A stretch of DNA of 64,000 nucleotides from Rhynchopus euleeides (taxonomy: Eukaryota; Euglenozoa; Diplonemea; Diplonemida; Diplonemidae), in assembly GCA_963210315.1 (NCBI GenBank), contig OY723240.1:1-64000 (forward strand). The letters run 5' to 3'. Below, one piece after another: positions 10,701 through 18,007 of this stretch (position 1 is its first letter; every line of letters starts with the position of its first letter). Made by a program: the position numbers and the translations under genes. Under the pieces are notes generated by a model. The model made no database searches, had not been told where the DNA came from, and saw only the letters and a list, made by a program, of their open reading frames with translations.

Positions 10701-11330
10701 CGGCTTGGGGTCAACAACACACGACTGTTCGCCCCCACGTATCCCCCGTGGCACCCTCCCTGCACCCACCCATTCGCCACCCAAAGGGGGGGTGGTCCAG
10801 CTCCCGTTCCACCACCCACCCGGTCCACCCATGGGGCCCCCAAGGGGGGAGGGGAGAGACACCGGCAGCGGTACCGTCGGCCTGGCCCCTCGGGGGACCT
10901 GGCCCAGCCAACTCGCGGGGACCGGGGGCGACCCGGGCTGCCACCCCTTCTGCTGCTGTCGGTGGGCTGGGGCGTGGTGGCCCGGCGGCTTCACCGTGAG
11001 CGGAACCGCCGCTTGCAGCATGTTGGGGGGACGTGGTGGGCGCGCCGCCACCACCGCTATCCCGCGAGAGGGGCGCATTGCCGGCGGGTGAGGCCGACGC
11101 GCTCCCCTGCCTTGCAGGCAGGGTGTCAGCAGAGGCCTCGCATGAGGCCCCTGCTCCTCTCGCCTGGCGCGCCCCTCGACAGGGGCGGCCAGCCCGCGTT
11201 CTTCCGCTACCGGGGGCGACCCGGGCTGCTTCTGCTCCAACGGTGCTGTCGTCAGCACCGCGAGCGCCACCACCGCCAGCGTCGCCCCCAGCTGGGCCTG
11301 CCATCGCCTGGGCGGCTCTCGCCCTTCCAT
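1707..11330 (-). CDS. Retrotransposon polyprotein: membrane module, OTU-like protease, RT, RLE, RING-like, OTU
   Basis: 3,207 codons without a stop. In order: a hydrophobic signal-like N-terminus (about residues 12-30); a 150-600 region with repeated DPKPTL and DDNNTV blocks, several Cys and N-glycosylation sequons; hydrophobic segments at about 617-817; an OTU-like protease with NDCGYLALGY (about 1031) and GGHYEQV (about 1140); a C2H2 finger and Cys clusters (1200-1280); RT (about 1490-1760) with catalytic YLDDG near 1706; RLE (about 2030-2130) with CECC, RHEAV, RPGDV and AIDVAVV; a degraded OTU (GDGLSAI in place of GDCLF, about 2335-2465); a RING-like CHIC cluster (2489-2526); an OTU with VGDCLFDAV (2662) and GHFVPVV (about 2785); another Cys cluster; and a basic C-terminus. 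RT and RLE calls are firm. The membrane module and RING are inferred from composition. The first ATG is used; a downstream start could drop the membrane module. Confidence 0.85.
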   Translation of the reverse strand: MEGREPPRRWQAQLGATLAVVALAVLTTAPLEQKQPGSPPVAEERGLAAPVEGRARREEQGPHARPLLTPCLQGRGARRPHPPAMRPSRGIAVVAARPPRPPNMLQAAVPLTVKPPGHHAPAHRQQQKGWQPGSPPVPASWLGQVPRGARPTVPLPVSLPSPLGGPMGGPGGWWNGSWTTPPLGGEWVGAGRVPRGIRGGEQSCVVDPKPTLIDEKDPTRTCDDNNTVKETGAKAAFDKGVAGPGEDGQACKDPNMKYSRRNDVICTCEKGPSRTSIGAAERGDGQTRVADTGRAKGCAVQLTPRRLRVRTPAVFASMHRNNTYRIALTGCETPRAAGHYDNGHITTCGAITTAGLAHSNGTFSTAFPVCGTRWATGDSDDTICRQLTSTKEVGCMLDCSVYRAARTHGERLATGDDKGKVRVRGLKGLRSATVRERRSGVVYSMARSGLRKFSGPGGMCGGRQTCADPKPALSDLKGSTCTCVDNNTVTVTGVKTTYTRDEAVAKPGGDGRTKDPNMKCLGDDVICTRGKDPSLTNTGAHVWGDEQSRTRRDDVIGTCDEDPSLTDTGASAAGSKGECESKRAGPGGGGQTSGDPRPTLTGLKTVCGSGNDGTCGAGWGLHGRARLLRVLWWAAQRSGIMGPMVAGVALLCGDVGASVAWVAQVTGRAAWGLMAAGRLRVARLQLVWIGWTLWCGASVEAEAGGWEGLPGCSAVLLSAGWLGAQWAILRARVAWWPSVAQACILALWMVVALAGVADPMGLLPAWGAEGFVWMDGAAGAAGGWVLELCGVASPWLLLGGAQLSIWWLFGTRRRKGRQPRRRWRARRPGRAVSQWWVGGGRLLMRRSAVMGVRGFRDARSEGSVMCPGPGLGVKCGSSECWRPHGPPEEALAELRGVGVRSCVPGENLEVSAGALQRWADTGECLVVWVQGGQQPVVYAAPSYRAKTRAALRRYPKVVLAPSETGVACAVTSEAQATRLMERGLLVWDGSAPRLQLPPDALRGGGKGPDMRDVDASLPAGASRVPNASLNDCGYLALGYKQGDVQGVRETIATLATQQPSLRNMLGTAEAYAGYLAGVRGERHMDHLTLQLVARQGRFQVLVVQPGQPNLLIGPKPKRPKAERGPGKVSTSPVKVVALAGGHYEQVRIGDTVRETVMAQLEEGARSPILTARNAVEQPSESSGEEDLTGKLVDVPTAGRWCPIDSCSRSLVQGGAPFASKSYLTPHMDGHMAEGCFGPHAMQEILRQAGLRTCAVCSRVMSLLASRRKAEEVCDRCHPTVQEEEIGSPSSAQGRYEGLPSWEQIAQADVRTWESVPKELQGEWAGLFRDACREVATTQTDGSWRVLAMLPLLVLRKEKMGKSRKAQTLRQRRMMLGRLRQGEFAQVWAAEAGKRQPAGPSRASRGSQDPTEEHRRWQGRVQKLTAQGRTSAAVKALTPEAVAPKDTDTLKKLKAKHPVGKVARCSKPDATLCDAFSPLQVLQGVKGFPTGSAGGALGLRPDHLKAAVTHPTARALPALTHLVNAMARGAAPASVQPWLAGANLTALRKSEKEVRPIACGESLRRLVAKLLAARHRDEAKAVLLRSGQVGVAVRQGAEAATAVTANYAARRRGQDACILKVDFTNAFNAVDRSAFLREVEQKFPGMLPWVAWCYASPSKLQFGKECVTSSCGVQQGDPLGPLLFSLAIAPVAEEVKQIKGIHGAVWYLDDGVIMGSGYAVGQAYRLIVERCKHLGLQVREDKCELVDLSGRGTGHSVQEWAGWGLKVVEKPKNSPIPGIRWMRDGNFELLGAPIGDAAWCEQFMSERVDQFVTSLDALDKLTDSQTAFALLRECLGFARMVFFMRAIGFKGVTGYLKRYDARVQRSLAKLLGYDDDCLPQEAMLQASLPVRIGGLGIRKSADHWHAAALASSAGTAALCRRLDRDFVWDAEGWRQTASSYNEMVAEGWRLDTEAPPERAPEQRSLSLGILERWYNALMDEADAVTRARMQSLLLPGCGAWLTGNPARWEAMPPLPFQAVLRYRLGLPLYESLARCECCGKDGVMDAHGLHATLCEKGGGAITRHEAVADALLRAARQGGLRAERETLGLLEGDRRRPGDVTLQQGFLDGRVTAIDVAVVNPLAPSFLQLAARTVGGAAARRQTTKVWKYREDEAVRTGRLAFEPFVVELFGGWGQRAHSIMNRLVSLGAAKLGVGRVQVAQQTARSMGWAFQKAVGASLESCGRLCTVAGQGRQRVELTKTPVIDPETYVKFGDLMPGVVMEEVPPDAPDVDEDEGSEGDDAPPSDPTPQEERVFDAKLAQWRRRCDPGGSRTVGQCVTGCAASLPAWYQLKQLGAVLPRGKAGDGLSAIMAGRGAPCSLSQARRQAVALVLHAPALRREVDDPTEWSRRMLAPQEADGSMAECAWADLALLRALAVVTRSEILVIRDFGEPVLCRPAPGAQVGGRFSLCAVGKGFVRVDVDMDLSQMPEGPEAELGTQMDRVVAGDKGAECHICAVEIPPRARHLRCGHCMRAACEACGGSGLPCACPKIQLVKASEAGRSQGWAAPTGVKQEMEVDAAEDQAEAGETSIGGCVYLDGCAPTPQGTPMATDANAEPASEEERQAREASRWQLVQELAGTEPVAAFIAQWQSAAPSDVSQCLGVEELVRSLQGQVRWKAAYTVGDCLFDAVVAQLPTGLKVTAAEARTRAVKAVMQHAGLRTMVEGGEPEVWAQQMSRRGAGPGLQSWADELVLGGLARALRITILSFRRQGCGVRVWRAAERAVAMAAVAFVDESGQADGTAVGHFVPVVLPEPLQQWAREVDTCPVGQDKRVRGCEQAKRMRLQVGWQTSCGACTTPVGPRGCWGCGECGVAVCLTCRERCPTAYRGCSGAPPVPPPTGSRGPRQTGGDVTSLGEGSNNKPSAIPQQTTEAQTSGAAEEAPRAARASAEAATAAPATTTTATTAAETTPLGEGSTTTPSAILQQAPASAATTTAAVQEALPQGDFAFDDDEVQEDLSQEDVDVDDDEVQEEMSDNVAEQSDGSMGGNQQQTATRVSWVRIPAERARKEQWAGSSEDGTAMVEGVRVFPCAAMAAASGAADAACIPDSADGWEGLFGRNGPHAGAAATAHCVFKQWIADRRAVDATYYTTGGRQGSQEGNAEYLACKRVDSHANKRQKAALKRKRRVQRQERDRRDGGRGSGDCRDRRGGDGGGRQGQRKGAPCGPA

Positions 11331-11561
11331 CGCTCGTGCTCGTGGGGTTGGGGGTTGGGGGAGTGGAGGGGGATGGATGGTGGGGAACAGAGCCCAAGGG
11401 ACAAGTGGCCCAAGGGGGAGTGGGTTGGTGGTTGCTGTAAAATGAAATCTAGGCCCAACCAGCCCTCCCGGCTCTGCCCGCCCACAAGGTCAAGAAGATT
11501 GGAAAGGGGAAAAGGGTGAGGGAAGGGGTGGAATGGGGGATGCCCAAGGGAGGGGGGGGGG

Positions 11562-11789
11562 CCCAACCGAACCCAACCGACCAGGGAGCACGAGTGTGTA
11601 TACCAATGAAGTACAGAAACTGTAGCTTAAGAAATCGTTGGTGGGGTTCGATGGGTTTCCGGACCGATCTGGGGGGGTTTGGAGGGTTTACGGGGGCTTT
11701 GGGGCCTCTGCGCCGGTTTTTTGAAAAATCGTGTTTGTCACCCCCATTTGACCCCCCCTAGGGGGGGGGGGGCCCGGGGGGGGGGGGGG
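11562..11789. other. G-rich spacer, no gene seen
   Basis: Includes G/C homopolymer runs around 11752-11789 with the palindrome CCCCCCTAGGGGGG. Similar sequence lies at the other end of the adjacent transposon. Confidence 0.5.
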
Positions 11790-12022
11790 TAGGGGGGGTC
11801 ATAAGCCCCCCTAAAAACGTACGAAAACCAAAATTTTCGACATACCATCAGAACCGCCCTAATACCTGATCTGACCCGAAAATCCGACCCATACCCCCCC
11901 GGAAACTGTCTGGGGCCCACTTGTGACACCTGATACGCACTTTTGTGATGATTTTTTGGGGTCCTAAAAAATGTACCTCAGTTTCGTACCTTGCCTTTGT
12001 ACCTGAACCACTCCCGACCGCA

Positions 12023-12292
12023 TTATTTCGTTCTTTGCCTTTTCTGCGGTGGTTCTGGCTCAGGTGGCACGCATGTTGCCTTCCCCAGTGCCTCGGCAAG
12101 GTCTTTCTTGACCTGATTAGTGGGAATGTTGTGTTGTTGCGTCAGCAGAATGAGTTCAGCCACCTTCTGGGTGTAGTACTTCGATCGCATATGGGTCATT
12201 GTGAGTACTTCGTACGCCTGGGAGGCTGCATCGGCATTAGTAGGCAGCGTTGTAGATGCTTTTGCTTCGTCGATCTTAGCCTGTGAAGGCAC
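12023..12292 (-). CDS. Putative transposon-encoded protein, C-terminal part
   Basis: An 89-codon minus frame rich in Ala, Lys and Gln, ending in a basic KRQRTK tail that overlaps the left TIR. Composition suggests a helical, possibly nuclear protein. It may be the last exon of the gene starting at the opposite TIR (12328-13179), but I could not fix a splice junction. No homology recognised. Confidence 0.35.
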   Translation of the reverse strand: MPSQAKIDEAKASTTLPTNADAASQAYEVLTMTHMRSKYYTQKVAELILLTQQHNIPTNQVKKDLAEALGKATCVPPEPEPPQKRQRTK

Positions 12293-12327
12293 GATTGGGA
12301 TATTGTACGCCCTGAGAGCCGAAGTGG

Positions 12328-13179
12328 TTATGATTGTGCTGTGTAATTTGCGCCCCGCAGGATATGCACACCACGCAGTCTCGACAACACGTATGAGAGT
12401 GTACCATGTGGGGACTCAACAAGGTCATTGGATCGGCATCTGCCTGCCGACTCAGCCCCCACACAGTGCGACCGCAAGGTCGCCAGGGATGTCTCAACGC
12501 CAGGGGAATACCCTCCCCTGGCGTTGTACAACCCTACTCTCAACCCTCGGGTCCTCTCCTGGAGGCGGTGGTGGCGGGCCCGCAACGCTTCGTACTTCCG
12601 GTACAGACTGAGGTAGTCTGCCCGGCTGACCCGCTCATTGCTTCCTAGATCATCTGCTGCTCTGGAGCTGCCATCACTCTCACTGCCCACATCAGTTGGT
12701 GTGGGGGTAGGAGCAGGACGAGTGGGAGGAGTAGGAGTGCAGGTGACATCTTTCTTGGCTAGCAAGGAACGCCGCTTTTCCCGCACGTGCGTGCAGTTGA
12801 TGCACCACTGCATATATCTGTCGTCACCACGTCCCACTCGCTCTCCTATGTACCCAGCCCGACGGAGCGCCCGAAATAATGTCGCCTCACCGATGTCGTG
12901 TGCCGTTTTCTTTTTACGCAGGTCTGCCACAACGCTCTCTGCCGAGACCCCGCACATCTCCCGTTTGGCGAGCGTCTTTCGAGCAAGGTACTCCTCTGCA
13001 GCAGCATCTGACTCCTCTGCGAGGCCCTGGGCACGCGGCATGTGTTGCTCGGCGTGCTGAGTGAGCGTAGTGACACCCTTCCCTTGCAAAGAACGAAATA
13101 ATGCGGTCGGGAGTGGTTCAGGTACAAAGGCAAGGTACGAAACTGAGGTACATTTTTTAGGACCCCAAAAAATCATCAC
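12328..13179 (-). CDS. Putative transposon-encoded protein with HTH-like segment
   Basis: A 283-codon minus frame beginning inside the right TIR. Residues about 65-115 (SAESVVADLRKKK, then IGEATLFRALRRAGY) look like a helix-turn-helix used by transposases for end binding. A Cys pair follows (WCINC), then a Pro/Thr linker and a basic helix. The last third is compositionally poor and may be intron or non-coding; a perfect short palindrome (CGCCAGGGGA and its complement) lies at about 12497-12524. Function unknown; a link to transposition is inferred from location only. Confidence 0.4.
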   Translation of the reverse strand: MMIFWGPKKCTSVSYLAFVPEPLPTALFRSLQGKGVTTLTQHAEQHMPRAQGLAEESDAAAEEYLARKTLAKREMCGVSAESVVADLRKKKTAHDIGEATLFRALRRAGYIGERVGRGDDRYMQWCINCTHVREKRRSLLAKKDVTCTPTPPTRPAPTPTPTDVGSESDGSSRAADDLGSNERVSRADYLSLYRKYEALRARHHRLQERTRGLRVGLYNARGGYSPGVETSLATLRSHCVGAESAGRCRSNDLVESPHGTLSYVLSRLRGVHILRGANYTAQS

Positions 13180-13331
13180 AAAAGTGCGTATCAGGTGTCA
13201 CAAGTGGGCCCCAGACAGTTTCCGGGGGGGTATGGGTCGGATTTTCGGGTCAGATCAGGTATTAGGGCGGCTCTGATGGTATGTCGAAAATTTTGGTTTT
13301 GTACGGGCTTATGACCCCCCCTAGCCTAGGC

Positions 13332-14397
13332 TAGGGCAGTGAACCCAATAAACGACGTTTATTTCAGGGGGCCCTCGCTACCAAGTGTGACTGAGTGAGA
13401 AAAAGTGAGAAGTCAGCCATGTTTGGCTGAAAACTGACGACTCGTGACTCACAGTGACTCGTAGCGAGGGCCCCCTCAGAAACCGTTTTTAAATAAACGT
13501 TACAGTACTGTAAACGTTTATAAACGCTAAACGGTTAGCGTTTATTTAGCGAAGCAGCTTGTGCCCACACCCCACCTACATAACCTGACCTCACACACTC
13601 CCACACGATTCTGGTGGCAGAAAGTGCCCAATATGCTCCGGAAACTCAATTCTGCCCACTCACAGGGGGTGGTATGCCCCCGACGATGCCGTTTTTAGCA
13701 ACCAAAGTTTTTGGGACAGAACTTGTACCTGGGCTGCACACCACAGGACACATCAAGCAGAGCAAGCACACCTCAACCTGCCAGATGCACAGAAGAACTG
13801 TTGTCGTTGATTGTTCTGAAATATAACAGCTTCTCGGTGCCCTCCAGAGGCCAAAAGGCAAGCCAATATGAGGTAATCGCGCCAGGAACAGTTGTGGGAG
13901 AAGTATGGTACAGTTCGTGTCCCATTTGACGCTGTTCTTGGGAGCTTACGGCAGCTGGGTCTGTGGCACGGCGCATCCGTTGCCAGGGAGCGCGTCCTCG
14001 GGTGTGGTGCCTCACCTGTGAGCATGTGGCACAGGGACGCCATACGAGAGTCTCTCAGATGCCTCCTCTGATGGGAGGCACCTGGTACAGCAGGCCTGGA
14101 ACAGGCACCTGGTACAGCAGGCACGGGTACAAGAAGTGGCCAGAAATAGCGCCGATGTTTTCGACCCTGCGCTTCGACATCTTGCTGTCCTCACCGCAGC
14201 GGTGACCCCCCGCCCTGGAATTTGGGGTGTGGTGTGCTGGCCATGATATATTATGATGTAAAGCGACTCAGCGGCAGAGCCTGCAGGAAACGTTTATTAA
14301 GCGTTTATCTGAACGTTTATTTCCGCTCAGAATTTTGAGAAACGTTAAACGTTTATAAACGCTAAACGTTTTCAACGTTTATTTAATCACTGCCCTA
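13332..14397. mobile_element. Non-autonomous hAT-like transposon with 8-bp TSD GCCTAGGC
   Basis: Ends are TAGGGCAGTGA (13332-13342) and its reverse complement (14387-14397). GCCTAGGC immediately flanks both sides (13324-13331 and 14398-14405), an 8-bp target duplication of the nnnTAnnn form known from Buster-type hAT elements. Both subterminal regions are packed with AAACGTTTATAAACGCTAAACG-like motifs, expected transposase-binding repeats. No transposase frame is present in the 1,066 bp, so it must be mobilised in trans. Confidence 0.85.
13367..13475. mobile_element. 109-bp MITE nested in the hAT element, TSD TCA
   Basis: Terminal inverted repeats GGGGGCCCTCGCTAC and GTAGCGAGGGCCCCC, flanked by TCA on both sides (13364-13366, 13476-13478). 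The centre holds a hairpin, TCAGCCA-TGTT-TGGCTGA. It shares its ends with the 2.9-kb insertion at 27055 and almost its whole sequence with the MITE at 28049, so these form one family. The 3-bp duplication would suit Harbinger- or CACTA-like machinery, but the TIR is not diagnostic. Confidence 0.9.
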
Positions 14398-14405
14398 GCC
14401 TAGGC

Positions 14406-14662
14406 TAGGGGGGGGGGTTGCAAAACCCCTGGTTATTTTTTTCGGCGCCCCCGTGTTCGAACTTCCTGGGGGGGAGGGGGGTGAGGGGTGAGGGGTGAGG
14501 GGTGAGGGTGCGGGAGCGCGCACAGCAAGTGGGAGTGCCCACACATGGCATCTGATGGGCCCACCCGCAGTGCAACCCCACCACCCCACCGCCCCCTCCC
14601 GCAACATGCCTTTGGTGACATCATGTTGCCAAAACGTGCACTTCACTTCCATATTTCACACT
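14406..14662. other. Spacer with G-rich simple repeat, no gene
   Basis: Contains GGGGTGAGGGGTGAGG-type repeats at about 14470-14508 and lies just beyond the 3' end of the minus-strand gene ending at 14663. Confidence 0.5.
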
Positions 14663-15695
14663 TCACATGACCCCCCCAGCGTCCCGGTGGATGCCGTTCA
14701 GCGACACGAAGCTCCGCAGCAGGAAGTCGCGCCCCCTCGCTGTGGCACTCAGCCGTGTGTGCATCGAAGATGGCGGCGGCTTCATCGCTGTGGTGGTCGC
14801 AGACAGGTCACCCCTCCTGCGGGTGAACACAGGCACCTCCGCCTCGCTGGCGTAGACGACACCCTCTGCGCTCGCGGCACGCTGGGTGAGGGAGCGGACC
14901 ACCGTGCGTCGCGAGGACACGGGCGAGGGGGACGTGTCACGCTGCTGCGGGCTCAGCACGCGACGCATCACGACCCTCCGGTCCAGCGACATGTTGAAGT
15001 TGCGCTCCGATGTGTTGAAGGCCGGCTGCGTCGGGGTGCCCGCCGACATGGCACGGTGTGTCTCCGCGCGCACATCGGGGGGTGTCCTTGGGTATTCCAC
15101 CAGCGACGTCACGGTGGCTGCCTTATGCGGGTCGTCCTGCGTCGGGGAATCGGTGGAGAGGGTGGAGAAGACGGGCACAAAAGGCCTCGGCATCCCTGGG
15201 GGCGGTGCGGCGTGCTGCATGCTGTCCCTCCTGTGAGGGATCACGGGCACCACTTCAGCTGTGGACAGCGGCTCGGGCTGGGGTGGCGGCGGCTCGCATG
15301 TGCCGGCCTTGGCGTGCTCTTTGAATTCGCCGGATTCGAGAAGGATTCGCACGACGCTGGAGTGGTGGGGGTAAAAGGGGGTGGGGGTGGTGGGAAGACA
15401 CCACGCGGGGTGCACACATATCAACAACCCGTTGCGGCATTCCGATTCTACCGATCGACGATGCACCCCACCCCGTCCCTGAAGGCTTGAATGCATACCT
15501 TTTCGGGAGGCCGTGCGCAAGCCTGCCGCACCTGCACTTGAGAAGTGCAGGCGGGATCCCCACCTTGCCGGTGCCACCCAGAGCCCAGTTCCCGCTGTCC
15601 ACCTTGCGCGGGGCGCCGCCGCTATTCTCTGGCGCCTTCTTCTTCTTCTTCCCTGCGTCGCCCTGCCCCGGGCTGCGCGGGCTGCCGAATCCCAT
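14663..15695 (-). CDS. Two-exon gene of unknown function, 296 residues
   Basis: Exon 1 is 15695-15499, exon 2 is 15356-14663. The 142-bp intron starts GTATGC and ends CCACTCCAG; joining AG to C restores one open frame. The same GTATG donor appears in other genes here. The protein starts MGFGSPRSPG, has a KKKKK patch near residue 16, a Gly/Ser stretch, then a Pro-rich middle and a Ser/Thr/Arg-rich C-terminal half typical of disordered phosphoproteins. No signal peptide, TM segment or known domain is visible. An upstream in-frame ATG at 15767 would add 24 residues; I prefer 15695 because the added part is unlike a protein start. Function not assignable. Confidence 0.6.
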
Positions 15696-16331
15696 CGCAG
15701 CAGATAAGAGACAGAGGTGCCCGCAGGGGTGCTTTGGGGAGCGGGGCACCTGGGTTGTCCCCGACAACAGCAGCAGCAGCAGCAGCTAACGGGCAGCAGT
15801 GGCTAACGAGCAGTGCAGTGCGGGTGTGGGCGGGGTGGGGGTGGGGGGGGGGGCGGTATTCCTCACCACTGCGTCAGGCAGGCTACGAAGGGTGCCGCAT
15901 CACGCCCAGGGGTGTGTGTCGGTGCAGAGGTGGGGGCAGGGCACGGTGCCAGGCCCCATTGCCTGCTGAGGGTGGCGGTGGGTGCAACACATGGTGGTGG
16001 TGGCGGGAGGGCTTGCTTTGAGAGCGATTTCGAGTCGTGTTTGCAACGGCAGGCCCCCCTTTGGTGCAGGAAGTTTTGCTGTGTGGGAAAAGCGAATGCG
16101 GCACTGCCCATGCAGGCAAGGGGTTGGGGGGTTGGGGGGTCGTGGGGTGGGGTGCACTGAAGACCGCAGCATGGGCCATTCCCTCCTGGTGCTGGCATGG
16201 GGGCGGGATAGCTCTCGATTCCCTCCCTCTCTGAATACTGCTTTCCCTAACATCGGGGACTTGGCTTCACGACAAGCCCACATCTAAGCACACCTCTACA
16301 CAACGTCTATCGCATGAACCCAGGGCAAGTC
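15696..16331. other. Intergenic region with CAG microsatellite
   Basis: A (CAG)n tract of about six units at 15768-15786 and G-rich runs near 15825-15853. Open frames here have low-complexity, Pro/His-rich translations on both strands and no domain, so no gene is called. Confidence 0.5.
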
Positions 16332-16364
16332 TCAAGACCTGGGGTCAGCCACCCCGGGTCTTGA
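16332..16364 (-). other. Stable hairpin just downstream of the LRR-PDZ stop codon
   Basis: TCAAGACCTGGGGT and ACCCCGGGTCTTGA form a 14-bp stem with one mismatch and a 5-base loop, starting 18 bp beyond the stop codon of the minus-strand gene. It would sit in the 3' UTR, where it could mark processing or stability; that role is inference. Confidence 0.6.
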
Positions 16365-16381
16365 TACTTGCGTCTATTCTA

Positions 16382-18007
16382 TTATATGGAGAGGTGTGGG
16401 GTGCCCTCGTCATGGAAGGGCGCGCAATCCAACAGCTTCGCATCGATCTTCCCCATCGACTTGGAGGGGATCCGATTCGACTTGACTGCGAGGGTGATGC
16501 GCGACGACCGACACTTTCTGAAGCGTGTCTCCAGCTCGTCACCCGTGCGGATCTTCTTCCCGTTAAACCGCGTCACAACCATGCCGGGGAACAGGGCGGC
16601 GGCACGCCTCCCAGGCGCAGACCCCGCAGAGGGCACCGCAACCGCACCGCTCGCCGGCGAACCGGGGTGCACCCCCAGGATCATCGCATCCTGGTTCACC
16701 TGCAGGCCGAGGTGCACGCCACCACCCCCGAGGGACAGGTGCCCCTCCTCCGTCCCCTCGTCGCGCGGCAGGGTGACGGAGAACTCGGCACGCTCGTCCT
16801 TCAGGGCAACCTCTCTCACACACACCCCCTCCGTGATGCTCGACCTCAGCAGGAACGCCCCTGCGCGTGTGATCCCATTCCACCGCAGGTCGAGCTCTGT
16901 CACGCGTGTCGACGGGATGTACTCCGACAGCACGCGGGCCCCCAGATCCCCGATGCAGCACCCCACGAGCCGCAGCTTGCGGAGGCCAGGGTGGGTCATG
17001 AGGCTGTCCGCTAGGGCCTGCACCCCGACATCCGTCAGCCCCGGGTTGAAGGACAGATCCACCGACGTGAGGTGCGGGTTGCCGTGCAGCGCAGCAATCA
17101 GCCCCCCCAGCTCCTTCGGCGACAGGTCGCTGTTTGTGAGGGACAGCTCCGCGATGGGCTCCCCCCGGTCTGGCCCGGCGTCCGCGCTGCCATCGGAGGC
17201 GGGGCCGGAACCGCTCCCATCGCCCCCGCCCCCGCCAGCTCCCCTCCCGGCCCAGGGGGCGTGGCGGAGAAGGTTGCTCTTCACGGCATCCACAGGGCTC
17301 TGCACACCAACCCGAGTCGACCTCCTGGACCCTTCCCTCTGCGAGACAGGCTCGAAGCTGTTGCGGGTCCCCCCCCGAAGCCCCTTCGGGGTCGCGAGGG
17401 GCGACTCCACAGCAGCCTTGTCGAAATCCCCGAGAAGGGTCGCCATGTCGAAGGGGCGCGCCCCCGCGGTGTAATCCAAAACACGCGGCGGCGCAGCCGC
17501 CGCCGCAGCCGCGGCTATCTCCGGCGGGTTCGGGGGGTACCATCTCTGGCTGGTGAGGCAGCCGCCACCAGCGGGGGCTTCTTTGAAGACGGACCGGATG
17601 GGTGCTATCTTGCTGCCGACGGTGTGGGGTGGGAGGCACACCGCGGCGGGGTCGTCGTGGCTGGAGCCCTGCGAGGTGCGCGTCTCCTCGCCCTGCGTGG
17701 AGGAGTCCCGGATCTCGGCCTGGATAAGGCTCAGTGGCATGTCGTGGCCCTGCCACTGGAGGCGGTCCCTCAGGCTGGCGATGCGCTGCGCGTTGTCAGC
17801 AGCCTCGGCGCCGGAGGCCTCCACGTCCCAGCGCTGCATCGCAGCGAGCGTCTCGCGCGCCGGCTGGATGCCCCCGTTGTAGGAGGGGTGGGTTGCACTG
17901 TCCGCCGTGTTGTACCTCGGGGTGGAGGAGGAAGCGTTTGAGGAGGCGAAGCCGTGCGGCTGTGGCACCCCCCCAGCCCCCCACACAGTGGCGAGTGAGG
18001 TTGCCAT
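16382..18007 (-). CDS. LRR-PDZ domain protein, 541 residues
   Basis: The N-terminal 280 residues are Ser/Ala/Gly-rich and probably disordered. Residues about 282-391 hold ribonuclease-inhibitor type leucine-rich repeats (LTSVDLSFNPGLTDVGVQAL, LRKLRLVGCCIGDLGARVL, VTELDLRWNGITRAGAFLL). Residues about 416-506 form a PDZ-like fold with LGLQVNQDAMILGVHPGSPA and ALFPGMVVTRFNGKKI, the carboxylate-binding loop and the central helix region. Such pairings act as intracellular scaffolds that bind partner C-termini. No signal peptide or TM. Single uninterrupted frame ending in TAA; the start ATG opens the first plausible protein sequence after low-complexity upstream DNA. Binding partner unknown. Confidence 0.8.
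   Translation of the reverse strand: MATSLATVWGAGGVPQPHGFASSNASSSTPRYNTADSATHPSYNGGIQPARETLAAMQRWDVEASGAEAADNAQRIASLRDRLQWQGHDMPLSLIQAEIRDSSTQGEETRTSQGSSHDDPAAVCLPPHTVGSKIAPIRSVFKEAPAGGGCLTSQRWYPPNPPEIAAAAAAAAPPRVLDYTAGARPFDMATLLGDFDKAAVESPLATPKGLRGGTRNSFEPVSQREGSRRSTRVGVQSPVDAVKSNLLRHAPWAGRGAGGGGGDGSGSGPASDGSADAGPDRGEPIAELSLTNSDLSPKELGGLIAALHGNPHLTSVDLSFNPGLTDVGVQALADSLMTHPGLRKLRLVGCCIGDLGARVLSEYIPSTRVTELDLRWNGITRAGAFLLRSSITEGVCVREVALKDERAEFSVTLPRDEGTEEGHLSLGGGGVHLGLQVNQDAMILGVHPGSPASGAVAVPSAGSAPGRRAAALFPGMVVTRFNGKKIRTGDELETRFRKCRSSRITLAVKSNRIPSKSMGKIDAKLLDCAPFHDEGTPHLSI

Larger units (their letters stand above)
1575..11561 (-). mobile_element. RLE-type non-LTR retrotransposon, about 9.9 kb
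   Basis: A single giant reading frame with reverse transcriptase followed by a restriction-like endonuclease identifies a non-LTR element read on the minus strand. The 3' UTR is about 107 bp, carries a GC hairpin at 1625-1643, and ends at a 25-base poly(C) tract (G run 1575-1599 on plus). The 5' limit is uncertain: coding starts at 11330, and I set the outer edge at the next G run (11552-11561). No target-site duplication was found. RT-RLE order plus an upstream cysteine protease recalls the NeSL/Utopia and Dualen groups; the exact clade needs a tree. Confidence 0.8.
11790..13323. mobile_element. DNA transposon with about 240-bp terminal inverted repeats (foldback-like)
   Basis: The left arm 11790-12038 is the near-exact reverse complement of 13086-13323, with a few substitutions and one 11-bp indel. 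The outer ends read TAGGGGGGGTCATAAGCCC. The 1.05-kb interior carries minus-strand open frames. No DDE transposase motif is recognisable, so the superfamily is open. The right end directly abuts the target duplication of the next element, so a target duplication for this one cannot be read with confidence. Confidence 0.85.
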
